From assembly GCA_020438795.1 (NCBI GenBank), contig JAGQTY010000001.1:124001-188000 (forward strand): a stretch of DNA of 64,000 nucleotides, in the 5' to 3' direction. This DNA comes from Actinomycetota bacterium (lineage in GTDB: Bacteria; Actinomycetota; Actinomycetes; S36-B12; GCA-2699445). The position numbers and the translations under genes were made by a program. The notes beneath the pieces were generated by a model. It was not told the DNA's origin, ran no database searches, and saw only the letters and a list, made by a program, of their open reading frames with translations. This document shows positions 46,657 through 56,215 of this stretch, piece by piece; the first letter of the stretch is position 1; every line of letters starts with the position of its first letter.

Positions 46657-47468
46657 CAGGCCTGCCCCACCTCGATGCGGGCGAATCCGGTGACCGTGGT
46701 GCCACCGCCGTCCAGTACGGCCCCAACAGTCTTCTTGTTCTCGGTGACCGACGGCTGATCGAGCAACACCGTCTCCTTGAAGTAGCCGTTGAGCCGTCCC
46801 TCGACGATCTTGGGCAGCGCCTGCTCCGGCTTGCCCTCCTCACGAGCGGTGGCCTCAGCGATCCGTCGCTCATTGGCGACCGTCTCGGCCGGGACATCGT
46901 CGCGGCTGAGGAACTGTGGCCGCATGGCGGCCACCTGCATGGCGACCGACTTGGCCAGCTGCTCATCCCCCTGATAGCCGACCAGCACTCCGACTGCGGG
47001 CGGAAGATCTGCCGAGCGCCTGTGCAGGTACACGGCGACGTCGCCGTCGAGCAGCGCGAAGTCGCCCACCTCGAGCTTCTCACCGATGACGGCCGTCTGC
47101 TCGGTGATGGTCTCGGCCACGGTCCTGCCGTCGTCGAGCGTGACTGCCGCCAGCGCCTCGGCGTCGGCCGGACGCTCGGCTGCCACAGCGTCAGCGATCC
47201 GACCCGCGAGCGCCTCGAAATCGGCATTCTTCGCCACGAAATCGGTCTCACAGCGCAACTCGACCAGGGCGTTGCCGCTACTGGCCACCAGACCGTTGGA
47301 CGCCTGGCGCTCGGAGCGCTTGGCAGCTTTGGCCGCACCCGCGATCCGCAGGCTCTCCACCGCCTTCTCGAAGTCACCGTCAGCTGCTTCGAGTGCCTTC
47401 TTGCACTCCATCATGCCGGCACCGGTCATCTTGCGGAGCTTCTGTACCTCCGCGGCAGTCACTGCCAT
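46656..47468 (-). CDS. tsf: Elongation factor Ts
   Basis: EF-Ts recycles EF-Tu by GDP release. The 270-residue protein shows [16 protein letters not shown] at the N-terminus and [12 protein letters not shown], the core nucleotide-exchange motif [10 protein letters not shown] 47468 lies 4 bp after the rpsB stop, with AAGGA inside the rpsB coding end. The standard rpsB-tsf operon. Confidence 0.97.
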   Translation of the reverse strand: MAVTAAEVQKLRKMTGAGMMECKKALEAADGDFEKAVESLRIAGAAKAAKRSERQASNGLVASSGNALVELRCETDFVAKNADFEALAGRIADAVAAERPADAEALAAVTLDDGRTVAETITEQTAVIGEKLEVGDFALLDGDVAVYLHRRSADLPPAVGVLVGYQGDEQLAKSVAMQVAAMRPQFLSRDDVPAETVANERRIAEATAREEGKPEQALPKIVEGRLNGYFKETVLLDQPSVTENKKTVGAVLDGGGTTVTGFARIEVGQA

Positions 47469-47472
47469 GTTG

Positions 47473-48447
47473 TCATTCCTTCTTCTCAGCGGCCGTCTCG
47501 GCAACTACTTCTTCAGACTCCGCAGCGGTCTGCGCTGCGTCGGGCGCCGGTGCGTCGGCGGGTTCCACCGACGCGGCGGTCTCGGCCGCAGGGGCCGAGG
47601 CAGCTGTCTGCTCCTCGGGGGTTGCAGGCTCGGTCGGCGCGGTCACAGCTTCGGCTGCCGGGGTCTCGGCGGACACCGGAACACCGGTCTCGGCCTCGAG
47701 CATCTCGCGCTCCCACTCCGCCAGCGGTTCGGCCTCGCCGGACTTGTCGGCGGCCGCGGCACGCTTGACCAGGCCGTCGGCGACGGCGTCGGCCACGACG
47801 CGCGTGAGCAGGGTCACCGCGCGAATGGCATCGTCGTTGCCGGGCACGGGATAGTCGACCTCGTCCGGGTCACAGTTGGTGTCCAGGATGGCGATCACGG
47901 GGATGCCGAGCTTGCGGGCCTCAGCCACTGCGATGTGTTCCTTCTTGGTGTCCACGACCCAGACGGCACTCGGCGTCTTCTCCATGTTGCGGATACCGCC
48001 GAGTGAGCGCTCCAGCTTCTCCTTCTCACGGCGCAGCTTCAGCAGCTCCTTCTTGGTCAGGCGCGAACCGGCCACATCGTCGAAGTCGATCTCCTCGAGC
48101 TCCTTCAGCCGCGACAAGCGCTGATGGACAGTGCTGAAGTTGGTCAGCATCCCGCCGAGCCAACGGTTGTTGACGTAGGGCATGCCCACGCGGTTGGCCT
48201 GTTCGGCGACGGCCTCCTGCGCCTGCTTCTTGGTGCCGACGAACAGGATCGTGCCACCCTTGGCCACTGTCTGTGAGATGTAGTCGTAGGCGGCATCGAT
48301 GTACCCGAGACTCTGCTGCAGGTCGATGATGTAGATGCCGTTGCGCTCGGTCATGATGAATCGCTTCATCTTCGGGTTCCAGCGCCTGGTCTGGTGCCCG
48401 AAGTGGACCCCACTGTCGAGCAGTTGTCGCATGGTCACGACGGCCAT
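47473..48447 (-). CDS. rpsB: 30S ribosomal protein S2 with extended acidic tail
   Basis: S2 is a late-assembly protein of the 30S subunit. Residues 1 to about 230 are a normal S2 ([69 protein letters not shown], quoted as separate signatures). About 95 residues rich in Ala, Glu, Pro and Thr follow and are probably disordered; S2 proteins of many actinobacteria have shorter versions. ATG 48447 has AAAGGAA 7 bp upstream. tsf follows at once. Confidence 0.96.
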   Translation of the reverse strand: MAVVTMRQLLDSGVHFGHQTRRWNPKMKRFIMTERNGIYIIDLQQSLGYIDAAYDYISQTVAKGGTILFVGTKKQAQEAVAEQANRVGMPYVNNRWLGGMLTNFSTVHQRLSRLKELEEIDFDDVAGSRLTKKELLKLRREKEKLERSLGGIRNMEKTPSAVWVVDTKKEHIAVAEARKLGIPVIAILDTNCDPDEVDYPVPGNDDAIRAVTLLTRVVADAVADGLVKRAAAADKSGEAEPLAEWEREMLEAETGVPVSAETPAAEAVTAPTEPATPEEQTAASAPAAETAASVEPADAPAPDAAQTAAESEEVVAETAAEKKE

Positions 48448-48774
48448 GATGATGTTCCTTTCGCGCAGGCCAGAGCCCGCTGACTTCGGTTGTCGTGGGA
48501 TCGACACGGTGTCGCCCACCCTGGCATCCCGCCGCGCCACCTCCGGAGAGGACCGACGGCGCGTGTGGAGCCGAAACATCAGATCCATGGGATGCGCGAA
48601 ATAGTTGTCTGTTCAGACTCTGCCAAGTGTAACCGCAATCAGCCTCGCCGCGGTAGTCGTGCCCGGGCGGTCGCCACAGGCGCTTGCGAGGCACGGGTCA
48701 GCGAATCCCGGCGCACCGTCCACAGGAATCCGAACCGCAATCTCCCTGGAACCACGCGAGCACACGATGGAAGG
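48448..48774. other. Intergenic region between rpsB and the M23 gene
   Basis: About 327 bp, the exact limit depending on the uncertain M23 start. TACACT on the minus strand at 48626-48631 could be the rpsB -10, giving a long leader (about 170 nt) in which an S2 autoregulatory structure might lie. I see no gene or repeat in it. No clear plus-strand promoter for the M23 gene was found. Confidence 0.3.
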
Positions 48775-49260
48775 GTGTTCAACCTCGCCGGGATCCTGTG
48801 TCTGTGTCTTCTCTGGCACCAGACGCCAGCTCCATCCGGTACCCCCGGACCGCTGGACCACAATCGTGTCATCGCAGAGTTCGCAGCACCGGAACCGGAC
48901 TGGCTGCCAGGGCATCGCGGCCTGGACCTCGCGGCGGACCTCGGCGACACCGTCATCACTCCCCGAGCCGGCTGGGTGGTCCACGCCGGGGCCGTGGCCG
49001 GCACCGGCGTCGTCGTCATCCGTCATGGCCGGCTGCGCGCCACCTATCAGAGCGTCGCGCCGTCGGTCCGGACCGGACAGTACGTGGGCGCGGGCAGCGT
49101 GCTCGGTGAGGTGAGCCGCGCGGGTGAGCGGAACTCCAGCGCTCATTGCACGCCGGGTTGCATCCACTGGGGTCTGAAGGATGGCGAACAGTATCTTGAC
49201 CCGCGAATACTCATCGACGCCCTGAGCGATGTGGCGCTCGTCCCGCAGGAGCATCGCTGA
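48775..49260 (+). CDS. M23-family peptidase (LytM-like), secreted
   Basis: A peptidoglycan endopeptidase-like domain. GHRGLDLAADLGDTV carries the first zinc His and Asp, and CTPGCIHWGL near the C-terminus the last His of the M23 HxH site (IHWG where LHFE is usual). TPRAGWVVHAGAVAGTGVVV is the central beta-hairpin. A hydrophobic Leu/Cys-rich stretch (LAGILCLCLLW) after GTG 48775 resembles a signal sequence, giving 161 residues; the start is uncertain because no SD fits well and the frame remains open to 48490. Such genes lie between rpsB and whiG or xerC in Streptomyces and Mycobacterium. Confidence 0.8.
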   Translation: MFNLAGILCLCLLWHQTPAPSGTPGPLDHNRVIAEFAAPEPDWLPGHRGLDLAADLGDTVITPRAGWVVHAGAVAGTGVVVIRHGRLRATYQSVAPSVRTGQYVGAGSVLGEVSRAGERNSSAHCTPGCIHWGLKDGEQYLDPRILIDALSDVALVPQEHR

Positions 49261-49273
49261 GGTGCGTTGCGGG

Positions 49274-49286
49274 GCCGGAATCCGGC
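49274..49286. terminator. Short GC hairpin between convergent genes
   Basis: GCCGG-AAT-CCGGC in the 49-bp gap between the M23 gene and whiG. No T-run follows on either strand, so it is at best a weak bidirectional pause or terminator. Confidence 0.25.
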
Positions 49287-49309
49287 GGCGGAGGGTCGTG
49301 GCGACCGGA

Positions 49310-50140
49310 TCAGCGATCGTGCTCGGCTATCTTCGCCTTGAGCTGCATGACCGCCTTGGTGTGCAACTGGCATGCCCGGCTCTCGGTGACACCGAGCACC
49401 TGTCCCACCTCGTTCAGCGTCATTCCCTCGTAGTAATAGAGCGAGATCACGATCATGGAACGCTCGGGGAGCTCGGCAACTGCTCGACCAAGCACCTCCC
49501 GCGTCTCCTCAGCCTCGAAGGCACGGACCGGATCCTGGGACTTCTTGTCCTCGATCGTGTCTCCGAGCGTGACGCGTTCGGACTTCTCCCCGCCGACACT
49601 GAGCAGTTCGTCCAACGCCGCCACGTGGACATATGAGACCTGCCTGAACGTCTCTCGCAGCGCAGCCACCGTGACTCCGAGGTACTCGGCAACCTCCTCG
49701 TCGGACGGAGACTCCCCCTCCTTGGTCATGAGTACTTGGTAGGCCTGTTCCACATCTCTGGCCTTCTGCCGGACCGAGCGCGGCACCCAGTCGAAACTGC
49801 GCAACTCATCGATGATCGCGCCGCGGATGCGACTGACCGCGTAGGTCTCGAACTTGACCGAGCGCTGCGGGTCGAACTTCTCGATCGCGTCGATCAGGCC
49901 GAACATGCCGTTGCTCACGAGGTCGGCAGTATCCACATTCTGTGGGAGCCCGACGCTCACCCGCCCGGCGACATACTTGACCAGGGGGGCGTACTGCAGG
50001 ATGAGCCGCTCACGTGCCCGGGGGTCACCCTCGATCTTGTAGGCGGCCCACAGCACATCCAGCGTTGAGCCTTTGCCGTCTCCCCAGACTGAGGGCTTCC
50101 TGGGCTGGGCGGTCTCAGGCTCTTGGGTGGGCCTGCTCAT
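49310..50140 (-). CDS. whiG: RNA polymerase sigma factor, FliA/WhiG family
   Basis: A 276-residue sigma-70 family factor with regions 2 (GLPQNVDTADLVSNGMFGLIDAI, split here as signature), 3 and 4 (LNEVGQVLGVTESRACQLHT). The segment FDWVPRSVRQKARDVEQA is typical of the WhiG/FliA group. WhiG directs sporulation in Streptomyces, FliA flagellar genes elsewhere; neither process can be inferred from this window. ATG 50140 has AGGA 6 bp upstream, and the gene starts inside the end of xerC (26-bp overlap). No anti-sigma gene is adjacent. Confidence 0.93.
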   Translation of the reverse strand: MSRPTQEPETAQPRKPSVWGDGKGSTLDVLWAAYKIEGDPRARERLILQYAPLVKYVAGRVSVGLPQNVDTADLVSNGMFGLIDAIEKFDPQRSVKFETYAVSRIRGAIIDELRSFDWVPRSVRQKARDVEQAYQVLMTKEGESPSDEEVAEYLGVTVAALRETFRQVSYVHVAALDELLSVGGEKSERVTLGDTIEDKKSQDPVRAFEAEETREVLGRAVAELPERSMIVISLYYYEGMTLNEVGQVLGVTESRACQLHTKAVMQLKAKIAEHDR

Positions 50141-51050
50141 AGCTCTTCCTCAGTCGATCGATGGAGACGTGCGTGTAGACCTGTGTTGTACTCAGGCTCG
50201 CATGTCCGAGCATCTGCTGTACACTCCGCAGGTCCGCTCCCCCTTCCAGCATGTGAGTCGCGGCGGTGTGTCGCAACCCGTGCGGAGCCAGATCCGGGCT
50301 CTCTGGTAGTAAGCGTACGGCGGCGTGAATTCGTTCCCGAACCCGCCGCTGGTTGACTCGCGCTCCCCTGGGTCCGAGGAAGACGGCGTTCCCGGATCCG
50401 GCCACCGCCCACTTCGGGCGGCCTCGCACCAGCCAGTGGTCGAGCGCCTCCAGCGCCCCGCGGCTGCACGGGACGACCCGTTGCTTGTCGCCCTTGCCCA
50501 GCACCCTCACCAGTCCGCGTTGCCGGCCCAGATCCGCCAGGTCCAGGCCGCAGACCTCGGAGACGCGCAGCCCGCTGCCGTACAGCAGTTCCACGATGGC
50601 CCAGTCCGCCAGTTCCTCCGGTGCATCCGAGCCGGGTCGTCGCACGGAGTCGCACAGAGTGGCTGCCGCCGACCTGCTCAGAACGTCCGGTAGTCGACCG
50701 TCGGCGCGGGGTGAGCCCAGTCCCGCGGTCACGTCCTGGCTCCAGTAGCCGATCTCGCAGAGCCAGGCGCCGAAGGCACGAACACATGCCGAGCGCCGCG
50801 CGATGGTCGCCCGCGACAGCCCCCGGACATGCTGAGCGCGCAGCCAGCCACGCAACTGCAGATGGGTGAGATCAGCCGGGCCCTGACCCTGATCTGCCAG
50901 AAATCCTGCCAGCTGGGACAGGTCGGAGCGGTATGCCGAGACAGTGGCGGGCCGTCTGTTCCAGCGCTGCCCCAGCTGCGTCGTGAACCGCTGGATCAGG
51001 GCAGCCCACTGCACCTCCGGGCGCGCGTCGGGAGCCACCACTGAGTCCAT
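50115..51050 (-). CDS. xerC: Tyrosine recombinase XerC
   Basis: XerC/D resolve chromosome dimers at dif. The 311-residue protein has an N-terminal SAM-like DNA-binding domain and the catalytic set: Arg in LYGSGLRVSEVCGLD, Lys in LGKGDKQR, HGLRHTAATHML, LGHASLSTTQVYTHV with the nucleophilic Tyr. Start ATG 51050 has GGAAGG upstream; GTG 51077 would add 9 residues. The location beside dprA and whiG matches actinobacterial xerC, not a phage integrase. Confidence 0.93.
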   Translation of the reverse strand: MDSVVAPDARPEVQWAALIQRFTTQLGQRWNRRPATVSAYRSDLSQLAGFLADQGQGPADLTHLQLRGWLRAQHVRGLSRATIARRSACVRAFGAWLCEIGYWSQDVTAGLGSPRADGRLPDVLSRSAAATLCDSVRRPGSDAPEELADWAIVELLYGSGLRVSEVCGLDLADLGRQRGLVRVLGKGDKQRVVPCSRGALEALDHWLVRGRPKWAVAGSGNAVFLGPRGARVNQRRVRERIHAAVRLLPESPDLAPHGLRHTAATHMLEGGADLRSVQQMLGHASLSTTQVYTHVSIDRLRKSYEQAHPRA

Positions 51051-51168
51051 ACACGCATCCTTCCGAATCTGCCCCACTGTGTCATGTGCAGAAGCCGGGG
51101 GTCATCGAATTCCTCAGGGTTCACGGATTCGCCCGCACCGGAGGCGGCCCGCTGGCCGGTCGCTGCGG

Positions 51169-52080
51169 TCAGTGTGCAGCGCCACCCCAGTACCGGCCAT
51201 CCGCGACGCGGCATCGCCCCGCCGCCGCCAGTTCCCGCAGCCGCTGTGTGACCATTTCCGTCGGCAACCCCGCCCGGGCTGCGATCTCCCCGACGCCGCC
51301 CGGGCCCTCAGTGAGCGCCATCTCGAGGCGCAGATCGGCGACAACGGTCTGCTCGGCGGGACCGTCCGCCAGCGAACGCAACTGCTGGTCGACCTCCTGC
51401 GCCGTCGTGACCAGCTCGGCCTGCCTGGTCGCGATCCACGCGTGTGGACCTCGCGACTGAGAGACGTAGACCGAGCCGGGTGCAGCCATGATCTGGCGCC
51501 CCAGGCGAACACCCCATCTCGCGGTGTTCAGGGATCCGGAGCGGTTCTCGGCCTCCACCACGACAATGCCACGGGTGAGGGCGGCGATCAGCCGGTTACG
51601 GACCAGGAAGCTGTGCCGACGAGGGACGCTGCCGGGAGGCATCTCCGAGACGATGAGCCCGGCAGCGGCAACGCGATCGAGCAGGTCACGGTTCCCGCGA
51701 GGAGAAGCGACGTCCACCCCGGAGGCCAGCACAGCCACCGTGGCACCACCCGCCTCCAGCGCACCACGATGCGCGGCAGCGTCGATGCCGAACGCTGCGC
51801 CGGAGAAGACGACCCAACCCAGTTCCGTGAGCTCGGCGGCGAGATCGAAGGCCAGCGAACGCCCGTAGGCCGTCGCACGTCTGCACCCGACCACCGCCAC
51901 AGACTGCAGTGCGAGCGCTCGCAGTGTGCCGGGGCCCCGTAGCCACAGCGCCTGCGGTACTTCGTCGGCCAGTTGCTCCAGCTGGCTCGGCCAGGCCCCG
52001 TCCCCTCTGACGATTCTGCGAGAGGGCGCAACCTGTCGGTCCTCGTCCTGGCGTCCCGCCACGGTGTCAGGCTCGCGCAT
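51169..52080 (-). CDS. dprA: DNA-processing protein DprA
   Basis: DprA binds incoming ssDNA and loads RecA in transformation; it is found in most bacteria. The 303-residue protein has the Rossmann fold with VAVVGCRRATAYG, SGAAFGIDAAAHRGAL (usually SGxARGID) and FLVRNRLIAALTRGIVVVEA, and a C-terminal winged helix. ATG 52080 directly abuts the comM stop. The N-terminal SAM domain of some DprA proteins is short here. Confidence 0.94.
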   Translation of the reverse strand: MREPDTVAGRQDEDRQVAPSRRIVRGDGAWPSQLEQLADEVPQALWLRGPGTLRALALQSVAVVGCRRATAYGRSLAFDLAAELTELGWVVFSGAAFGIDAAAHRGALEAGGATVAVLASGVDVASPRGNRDLLDRVAAAGLIVSEMPPGSVPRRHSFLVRNRLIAALTRGIVVVEAENRSGSLNTARWGVRLGRQIMAAPGSVYVSQSRGPHAWIATRQAELVTTAQEVDQQLRSLADGPAEQTVVADLRLEMALTEGPGGVGEIAARAGLPTEMVTQRLRELAAAGRCRVADGRYWGGAAH

Positions 52081-53556
52081 TCATCCTCGCAATCGCAGGG
52101 CATCAGAGGCGTGCTCGAGGCTCGGTGACTCGCAACCGTCCAGTGCGGCCAGCGTCCAGGTCAGCCGCACTGCCGCGGCGTGCCGGCGTTCACCGCCGCC
52201 CCGCCGGCGCCAGCGCTCCTGCTCGAGGAACGTCCTCACCGCCTCGGGCAGCGTAGCCGGGTCGCCCGGGCCACATGGAGTCATGGTGCTGGCCAGCTGT
52301 GGCCATCGCTCTCTGGCACACTCACGCGCGCGGACGACGCGTTCTGCCAGCTCCGTTGTCGGTGGGGCAGGCTGTGTGCTCCGCGGCCGATCCAGACGGA
52401 GGTTGATGTCGATCCGGTCCAGCAGCGGAGCGGACAACCTCGCCTCGTATCGCTGGACGCTGAGGGCCGGACAGCGGCAGTCCCCGTCCCTGGCACCGTG
52501 CTGACCGCACGGGCACGGGTTGGCCGTGGCCACCAGCTGGAAACATGCGGGCAGCTGAGCGGTGACTCCCGCGCGTGCGACCGTGATCGAACCGCTCTCC
52601 AACGGCTGCCGCAGGGACTCCAGGGTCTCCCGTCGGAACTCCGGCGCCTCATCGAGCACCAGCACCCCGCGATGTGACCGGCTGATCAGACCGGGTTGCA
52701 CCTCCGTCCCGCGGGCCGACCCGACCATGGCCACATGGGACGCCGAATGGTGTGGCGTCTGGAACGGAACCCGTGTGGACAGCCTGACCTCGTCGCCACA
52801 CGCCTCGGCGACGGCGGCCGACTCGAGCGCCTCGTCCGGTGAGAGCGCAGGCAGGAGACCGGCGAGTCTGTGCGCCAGCATCGATTTTCCCACGCCCGGG
52901 GGTCCGGTGAACAGGATGTGGTGTCGTCCGGCAGCGGCCGTGAGTGCCGCACGGACCGCTGCCGGCTGGCCCACAACGTCGCTCATGTCCGCGCCGACGG
53001 GTGACGGCTCTTCGCACAGTCGGCGTCGGGGAGCCTCAACCTGCCTCTCGGGTCGTCGCAGCCAGTCCACGAGTTCGGTCAGACTGGTCACCGGGACGAC
53101 CCTGCGCGACCGGGACCAGGCCCAGACTCCCGCATCGGCGGCGGGCACAAAGACGGTTCCGGGACTGTCCCGGTCGAGTCCGTGGCTCATCGCGATCGCA
53201 CCCGGTACCGACCGGATCGAACCGTCGAGTCCCAGTTCTCCCACCAGGATCGCATCCCCGACTGGTTCGATCTGTTCATCGGCGACCAGCACCGCGATCG
53301 CCACCGCGACGTCGAGACCTGCCCCCCGCTTGCTGGTGGTGGCTGGGGCGAGACTGACGGTGATTCGTGCATCCGGCCAGGTGAAGCCACTGTTGACAAT
53401 GGCAGACCTGACCCGGTCTCTGGCCTCGTTCACGGCGACATCCGTGGACCCGAGGATGGCCACCCGTGGCAGGCCGCTGGCCAGGTGAGCCTGCACGCCC
53501 ACCGGTTGGCCGCTGACTCCGGATCGGACACAGGACCGCACCTCTGCCAGACTCAT
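52081..53556 (-). CDS. comM: YifB/ComM family Mg-chelatase-like AAA+ ATPase
   Basis: A 491-residue hexameric AAA+ helicase-like protein; ComM promotes branch migration during natural transformation. Signatures: N-terminal Lon-like domain (LASGLPRVAILGST), Walker A GPPGVGKSMLAHRL, and the Cys motif ANPCPCGQHGARDGDCRCPA. ATG 53556 matches the family N-terminus (MSLAEVRSC); GTG 53565 is also in frame. It lies between yraN and dprA. Confidence 0.93.
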   Translation of the reverse strand: MSLAEVRSCVRSGVSGQPVGVQAHLASGLPRVAILGSTDVAVNEARDRVRSAIVNSGFTWPDARITVSLAPATTSKRGAGLDVAVAIAVLVADEQIEPVGDAILVGELGLDGSIRSVPGAIAMSHGLDRDSPGTVFVPAADAGVWAWSRSRRVVPVTSLTELVDWLRRPERQVEAPRRRLCEEPSPVGADMSDVVGQPAAVRAALTAAAGRHHILFTGPPGVGKSMLAHRLAGLLPALSPDEALESAAVAEACGDEVRLSTRVPFQTPHHSASHVAMVGSARGTEVQPGLISRSHRGVLVLDEAPEFRRETLESLRQPLESGSITVARAGVTAQLPACFQLVATANPCPCGQHGARDGDCRCPALSVQRYEARLSAPLLDRIDINLRLDRPRSTQPAPPTTELAERVVRARECARERWPQLASTMTPCGPGDPATLPEAVRTFLEQERWRRRGGGERRHAAAVRLTWTLAALDGCESPSLEHASDALRLRG

Positions 53557-53581
53557 CGGCTGCACCGTGGCGTCGACGACC

Positions 53582-53941
53582 TCACGATCCCACGGCCCTG
53601 AAGTAGCGGATCAGTGGTGTGTCCTCCAGGAAGTCCACCGCGATCACATCGACCCTGATGTGCTCGACCGGCAGATCGTGTTCGCGCCGGAACCGCCACC
53701 CGAGCTCATGCAGGTGCCTGACCTTGTCGTCGCTGACAGCCTCCGCAGCACTGCCGAATCGCCTGCTTGACCGTGCCTTCACCTCGATCACCACCAGCTG
53801 TTCACCGTCGAGCCCGACCGCGTCGAGCTCTCCGTTGCGGCAGCGCCAGTTCCGCGCCAGGATGGTCATTCCCCGGCGCCGTAGCACCTCGATGGCCAGT
53901 TGTTCACCCCTGCGCCCAAGCGCCTGTCGTTGTGTCGTCAT
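53582..53941 (-). CDS. yraN: UPF0102 protein YraN (nuclease-like)
   Basis: A 119-residue endonuclease-like protein with the PD-(D/E)xK pattern: GRRGEQLAIEVL, NGELDAVGLDGEQLVVIEVKAR and RVDVIAVDF. Function unproven. ATG 53941 has GGAGG 5 bp upstream. The gene is the standard first member of the yraN-comM-dprA cluster. Confidence 0.93.
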   Translation of the reverse strand: MTTQRQALGRRGEQLAIEVLRRRGMTILARNWRCRNGELDAVGLDGEQLVVIEVKARSSRRFGSAAEAVSDDKVRHLHELGWRFRREHDLPVEHIRVDVIAVDFLEDTPLIRYFRAVGS

Positions 53942-54045
53942 GTCCGCCTCCGGATCCATGACACCGTGCAGCGGCCCGCCGATCGGGTCGGACCTGTGAT
54001 CTGTGGATCGATCGACCCGTGTCGGGTGGTCCCGACCGGCCTGGG

Positions 54046-54732
54046 TCAGGAAGCAGAGTGGGCCAGTGCGGCAGCCGGGTCGACGGTGATGTTCCAGGAT
54101 CGGCGATGCAGCTCGCAGAGCCCGTGCCGGGCGATGGCGGCCTGATGCTCGGGACTGGAGTAGCCCTTGTTGTCCTGCCAACGATAGTCCGGCTGCGTTC
54201 GGGCGAGATCGATCATCATCCGGTCACGCGTGACCTTCGCCAGCACGCTGGCTGCAGCCACGGACGAGCAGCTGCGATCGGCCTTGACCACGCAGCTCAC
54301 CTCAGGATGCTGGATCGACGGCCACTCGGGCTGATGCGTGAGCACCAGTTGCTCCGGTGGCGTCACGTAGTCCCAGGTGCCGTCCAGGATGAGATGGTCG
54401 ACCGTACCCGTCCGGGCCAGCGCGCGGTGCGCCGCCAGTCGCAGTGCGGTGCTGAGCCCCCACCGGTCGATCTCCTGAGGGCTGCTGGAGCCGACTGCGT
54501 AGTCACTGACCCAGCGCTGCAGCCGGGGGAACAGCCGCTCCCGCTCCGGCTCGGCGAGCAGCTTCGAATCCTGCAGGCCGTTCGGAGCCGTCCGGGTCTG
54601 CGCGGTGACCACGGCGACGCCGACGCTGACGCATCCGGCGATCGCGCCCCGGCCCACCTCGTCCATGCCTGCCACCGTGGTCACGCCCTGTCTCAGCAGT
54701 CGGCGCTCCAGTCGCAGGGTGGGGGTGGGCAC
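54046..54732 (-). CDS. rnhB: Ribonuclease HII
   Basis: RNase HII cleaves RNA in RNA-DNA hybrids and single ribonucleotides in DNA. The 228-residue protein has GMDEVGRGAIAG (catalytic Asp-Glu near 24-25), DSKLL, and LAKVTRDRMM. Start GTG 54732: TACTAT lies exactly 6 bp upstream, so the message is leaderless. It is followed 104 bp later by yraN, whose own SD is strong. Confidence 0.95.
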   Translation of the reverse strand: MPTPTLRLERRLLRQGVTTVAGMDEVGRGAIAGCVSVGVAVVTAQTRTAPNGLQDSKLLAEPERERLFPRLQRWVSDYAVGSSSPQEIDRWGLSTALRLAAHRALARTGTVDHLILDGTWDYVTPPEQLVLTHQPEWPSIQHPEVSCVVKADRSCSSVAAASVLAKVTRDRMMIDLARTQPDYRWQDNKGYSSPEHQAAIARHGLCELHRRSWNITVDPAAALAHSAS

Positions 54733-54738
54733 CCGCCA

Positions 54739-54744
54739 ATAGTA
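54739..54744 (-). promoter_or_regulatory. -10 element of rnhB (leaderless)
   Basis: TACTAT, then TGGCGG, then GTG 54732. One of the best examples of the TANNNT-N6-start arrangement in the window. Confidence 0.6.
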
Positions 54745-54832
54745 GTTCCTCGACCGATGTCATCGGTCGGGGACTCACGCATCAAGCCACAGCCGACCGG
54801 GCAGGGAGCAGCCCGCTCGCCTGTCCGCAGGA

Positions 54833-55585
54833 TCAGGGAGTCAGTGTCTCCTCGTTGAGCTGATCCGCCCACACGGGCTGATCGACCCATTGGATCTGAT
54901 CCCAGGGCCAGATGATCGCGAATGCCTTGCCCAGCACGGCATCCACAGGCACGAAACCGCCACCGGGTTCGCCCTGATGTGCTCGGGAGTCGGCCGAGGC
55001 GGAGCGGTGGTCCCCCATGACCCACAGCTTGCCCTCCGGCACCACCACATCGAACGGGGTCTGGCTGGGCACGTCACCGGGGTAGAGGTAGGCGGATTCG
55101 TCGATCGGCACCCCGTTCACGGTGATCTGCCCCTGATCGTTGCAGCACGCGACCCGATCACCACCGACCCCGATGACCCGTTTCACGAAGACAGTGTCCG
55201 GCGGCGGTACGAGGCCGACGGTACGACCGAGTTCCTTCACGAAACCCACCACGGGTCCCTCGTCGGGTGCCGCGGCAGCCTCATCGAGGAAGGAGCCGAC
55301 ACCGTCGAACACCACTACGTTGCCGCGCTCAGGGTCGGAGAATCTGTACACGAACTTGTTGACAGCGACACGGTCGCCTATCAGCAGGGTGTTCTCCATC
55401 GACCCCGAGGGGATGTAGAAGATCTGGACGATGAACGTCTTGACCAGGAACGCCAGGAAGACCGCGAGGATGATGACCAGGGGCAGCTCGATCCAGGCCG
55501 GCAGATGCCGACGTTGCCGCTTGCCCGTCGGCTCCGGCCCGGGTTGTTCACCGTCGGAGACAGTGACCTCATCCATACCGCTCAT
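54833..55585 (-). CDS. lepB: Signal peptidase I
   Basis: LepB removes signal peptides on the outer face of the membrane. The 250-residue protein has one N-terminal membrane helix (WIELPLVIILAVFLAFLV), then YIPSGSMENTL with the catalytic Ser, FVKRVIGVGGD with the catalytic Lys, and MGDHRSASADSR. ATG 55585 is preceded by TAGGAT at 8 bp, so its mRNA is leaderless or nearly so; in-frame upstream codons extend to 55618. It would process the Rpf-PLC protein and the giant secreted protein. Confidence 0.95.
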   Translation of the reverse strand: MSGMDEVTVSDGEQPGPEPTGKRQRRHLPAWIELPLVIILAVFLAFLVKTFIVQIFYIPSGSMENTLLIGDRVAVNKFVYRFSDPERGNVVVFDGVGSFLDEAAAAPDEGPVVGFVKELGRTVGLVPPPDTVFVKRVIGVGGDRVACCNDQGQITVNGVPIDESAYLYPGDVPSQTPFDVVVPEGKLWVMGDHRSASADSRAHQGEPGGGFVPVDAVLGKAFAIIWPWDQIQWVDQPVWADQLNEETLTP

Positions 55586-55593
55586 CTCACAGC

Positions 55594-55599
55594 ATCCTA
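55594..55599 (-). promoter_or_regulatory. Probable -10 element of lepB
   Basis: TAGGAT with an 8-bp gap to ATG 55585, compatible with a 0-1 nt leader. Confidence 0.4.
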
Positions 55600-55677
55600 G
55601 TGGACCGTCACGCCTCACGCTGGCGCGCCGAACGGGTTATCGGTCGGCAGGACCGGTCGCGGTCATACGCCCGCGAA

Positions 55678-56022
55678 TCAGACCCGCTTCTCCTTGATCT
55701 TGGCAGCCTTGCCGCGCCGATCGCGCAGGTAGTACAGCTTTGCCCTGCGGACGTCGCCCCGCGTCACGACCTCGATCTTCTCGATGATCGGGGAATGCAC
55801 GGGAAAGGTGCGCTCCACTCCGGTCCCGAAGGAGATCTTGCGGACCGTGAACGTCTCACGGACCCCTTCGCCCTGCCGGCCAAGGACCGCACCCTGGAAG
55901 ACCTGCACCCGCTCACGGCTGCCTTCGACCACTCGTACGTGCACCTTCACGGTGTCGCCCGGCGCGAAGTCCGGTATATCGGCCCTGATACTGGCATCGT
56001 CAATGAAATCGAGCTTGCGCAT
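55678..56022 (-). CDS. rplS: 50S ribosomal protein L19
   Basis: A 114-residue ribosomal protein at the 30S/50S interface. Signatures: [20 protein letters not shown], the strand [33 protein letters not shown] and [13 protein letters not shown] 56022 has GGGAG 5 bp upstream. A 193-bp gap separates it from trmD; CATACT near 56140 on the minus strand may be its -10 but I cannot support that strongly. Confidence 0.97.
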   Translation of the reverse strand: MRKLDFIDDASIRADIPDFAPGDTVKVHVRVVEGSRERVQVFQGAVLGRQGEGVRETFTVRKISFGTGVERTFPVHSPIIEKIEVVTRGDVRRAKLYYLRDRRGKAAKIKEKRV

Positions 56023-56215
56023 GGTGTCTCCCGGGCAGCCACAGGTCGGCCCTCGTGTGTGCCGCAGCGGCATTGGTTCTCTGATGGTCCCGTTGGCATC
56101 GCCCCCTGTGGCAGGCGGCAACGGGCACCAGATGAGTATGACATGAACTGCCGGACTCGTTCCAGTCCCCCGACTGGCCCCACGACCGCGCTGCCTATTC
56201 GGCCTGATCCGCAGC

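Noticed and set aside
44836-46758. 640-codon plus-strand open frame opposite cdsA, frr and pyrH
   Set aside because: It crosses three well-supported minus-strand genes and shows only low-complexity Asp/Gly/Arg/His sequence.
50115-51050. Tyrosine recombinase taken as a prophage or island integrase
   Set aside because: Its neighbours (dprA, comM, whiG) and motifs fit chromosomal XerC; there is no adjacent tRNA, attachment-site repeat or phage gene.
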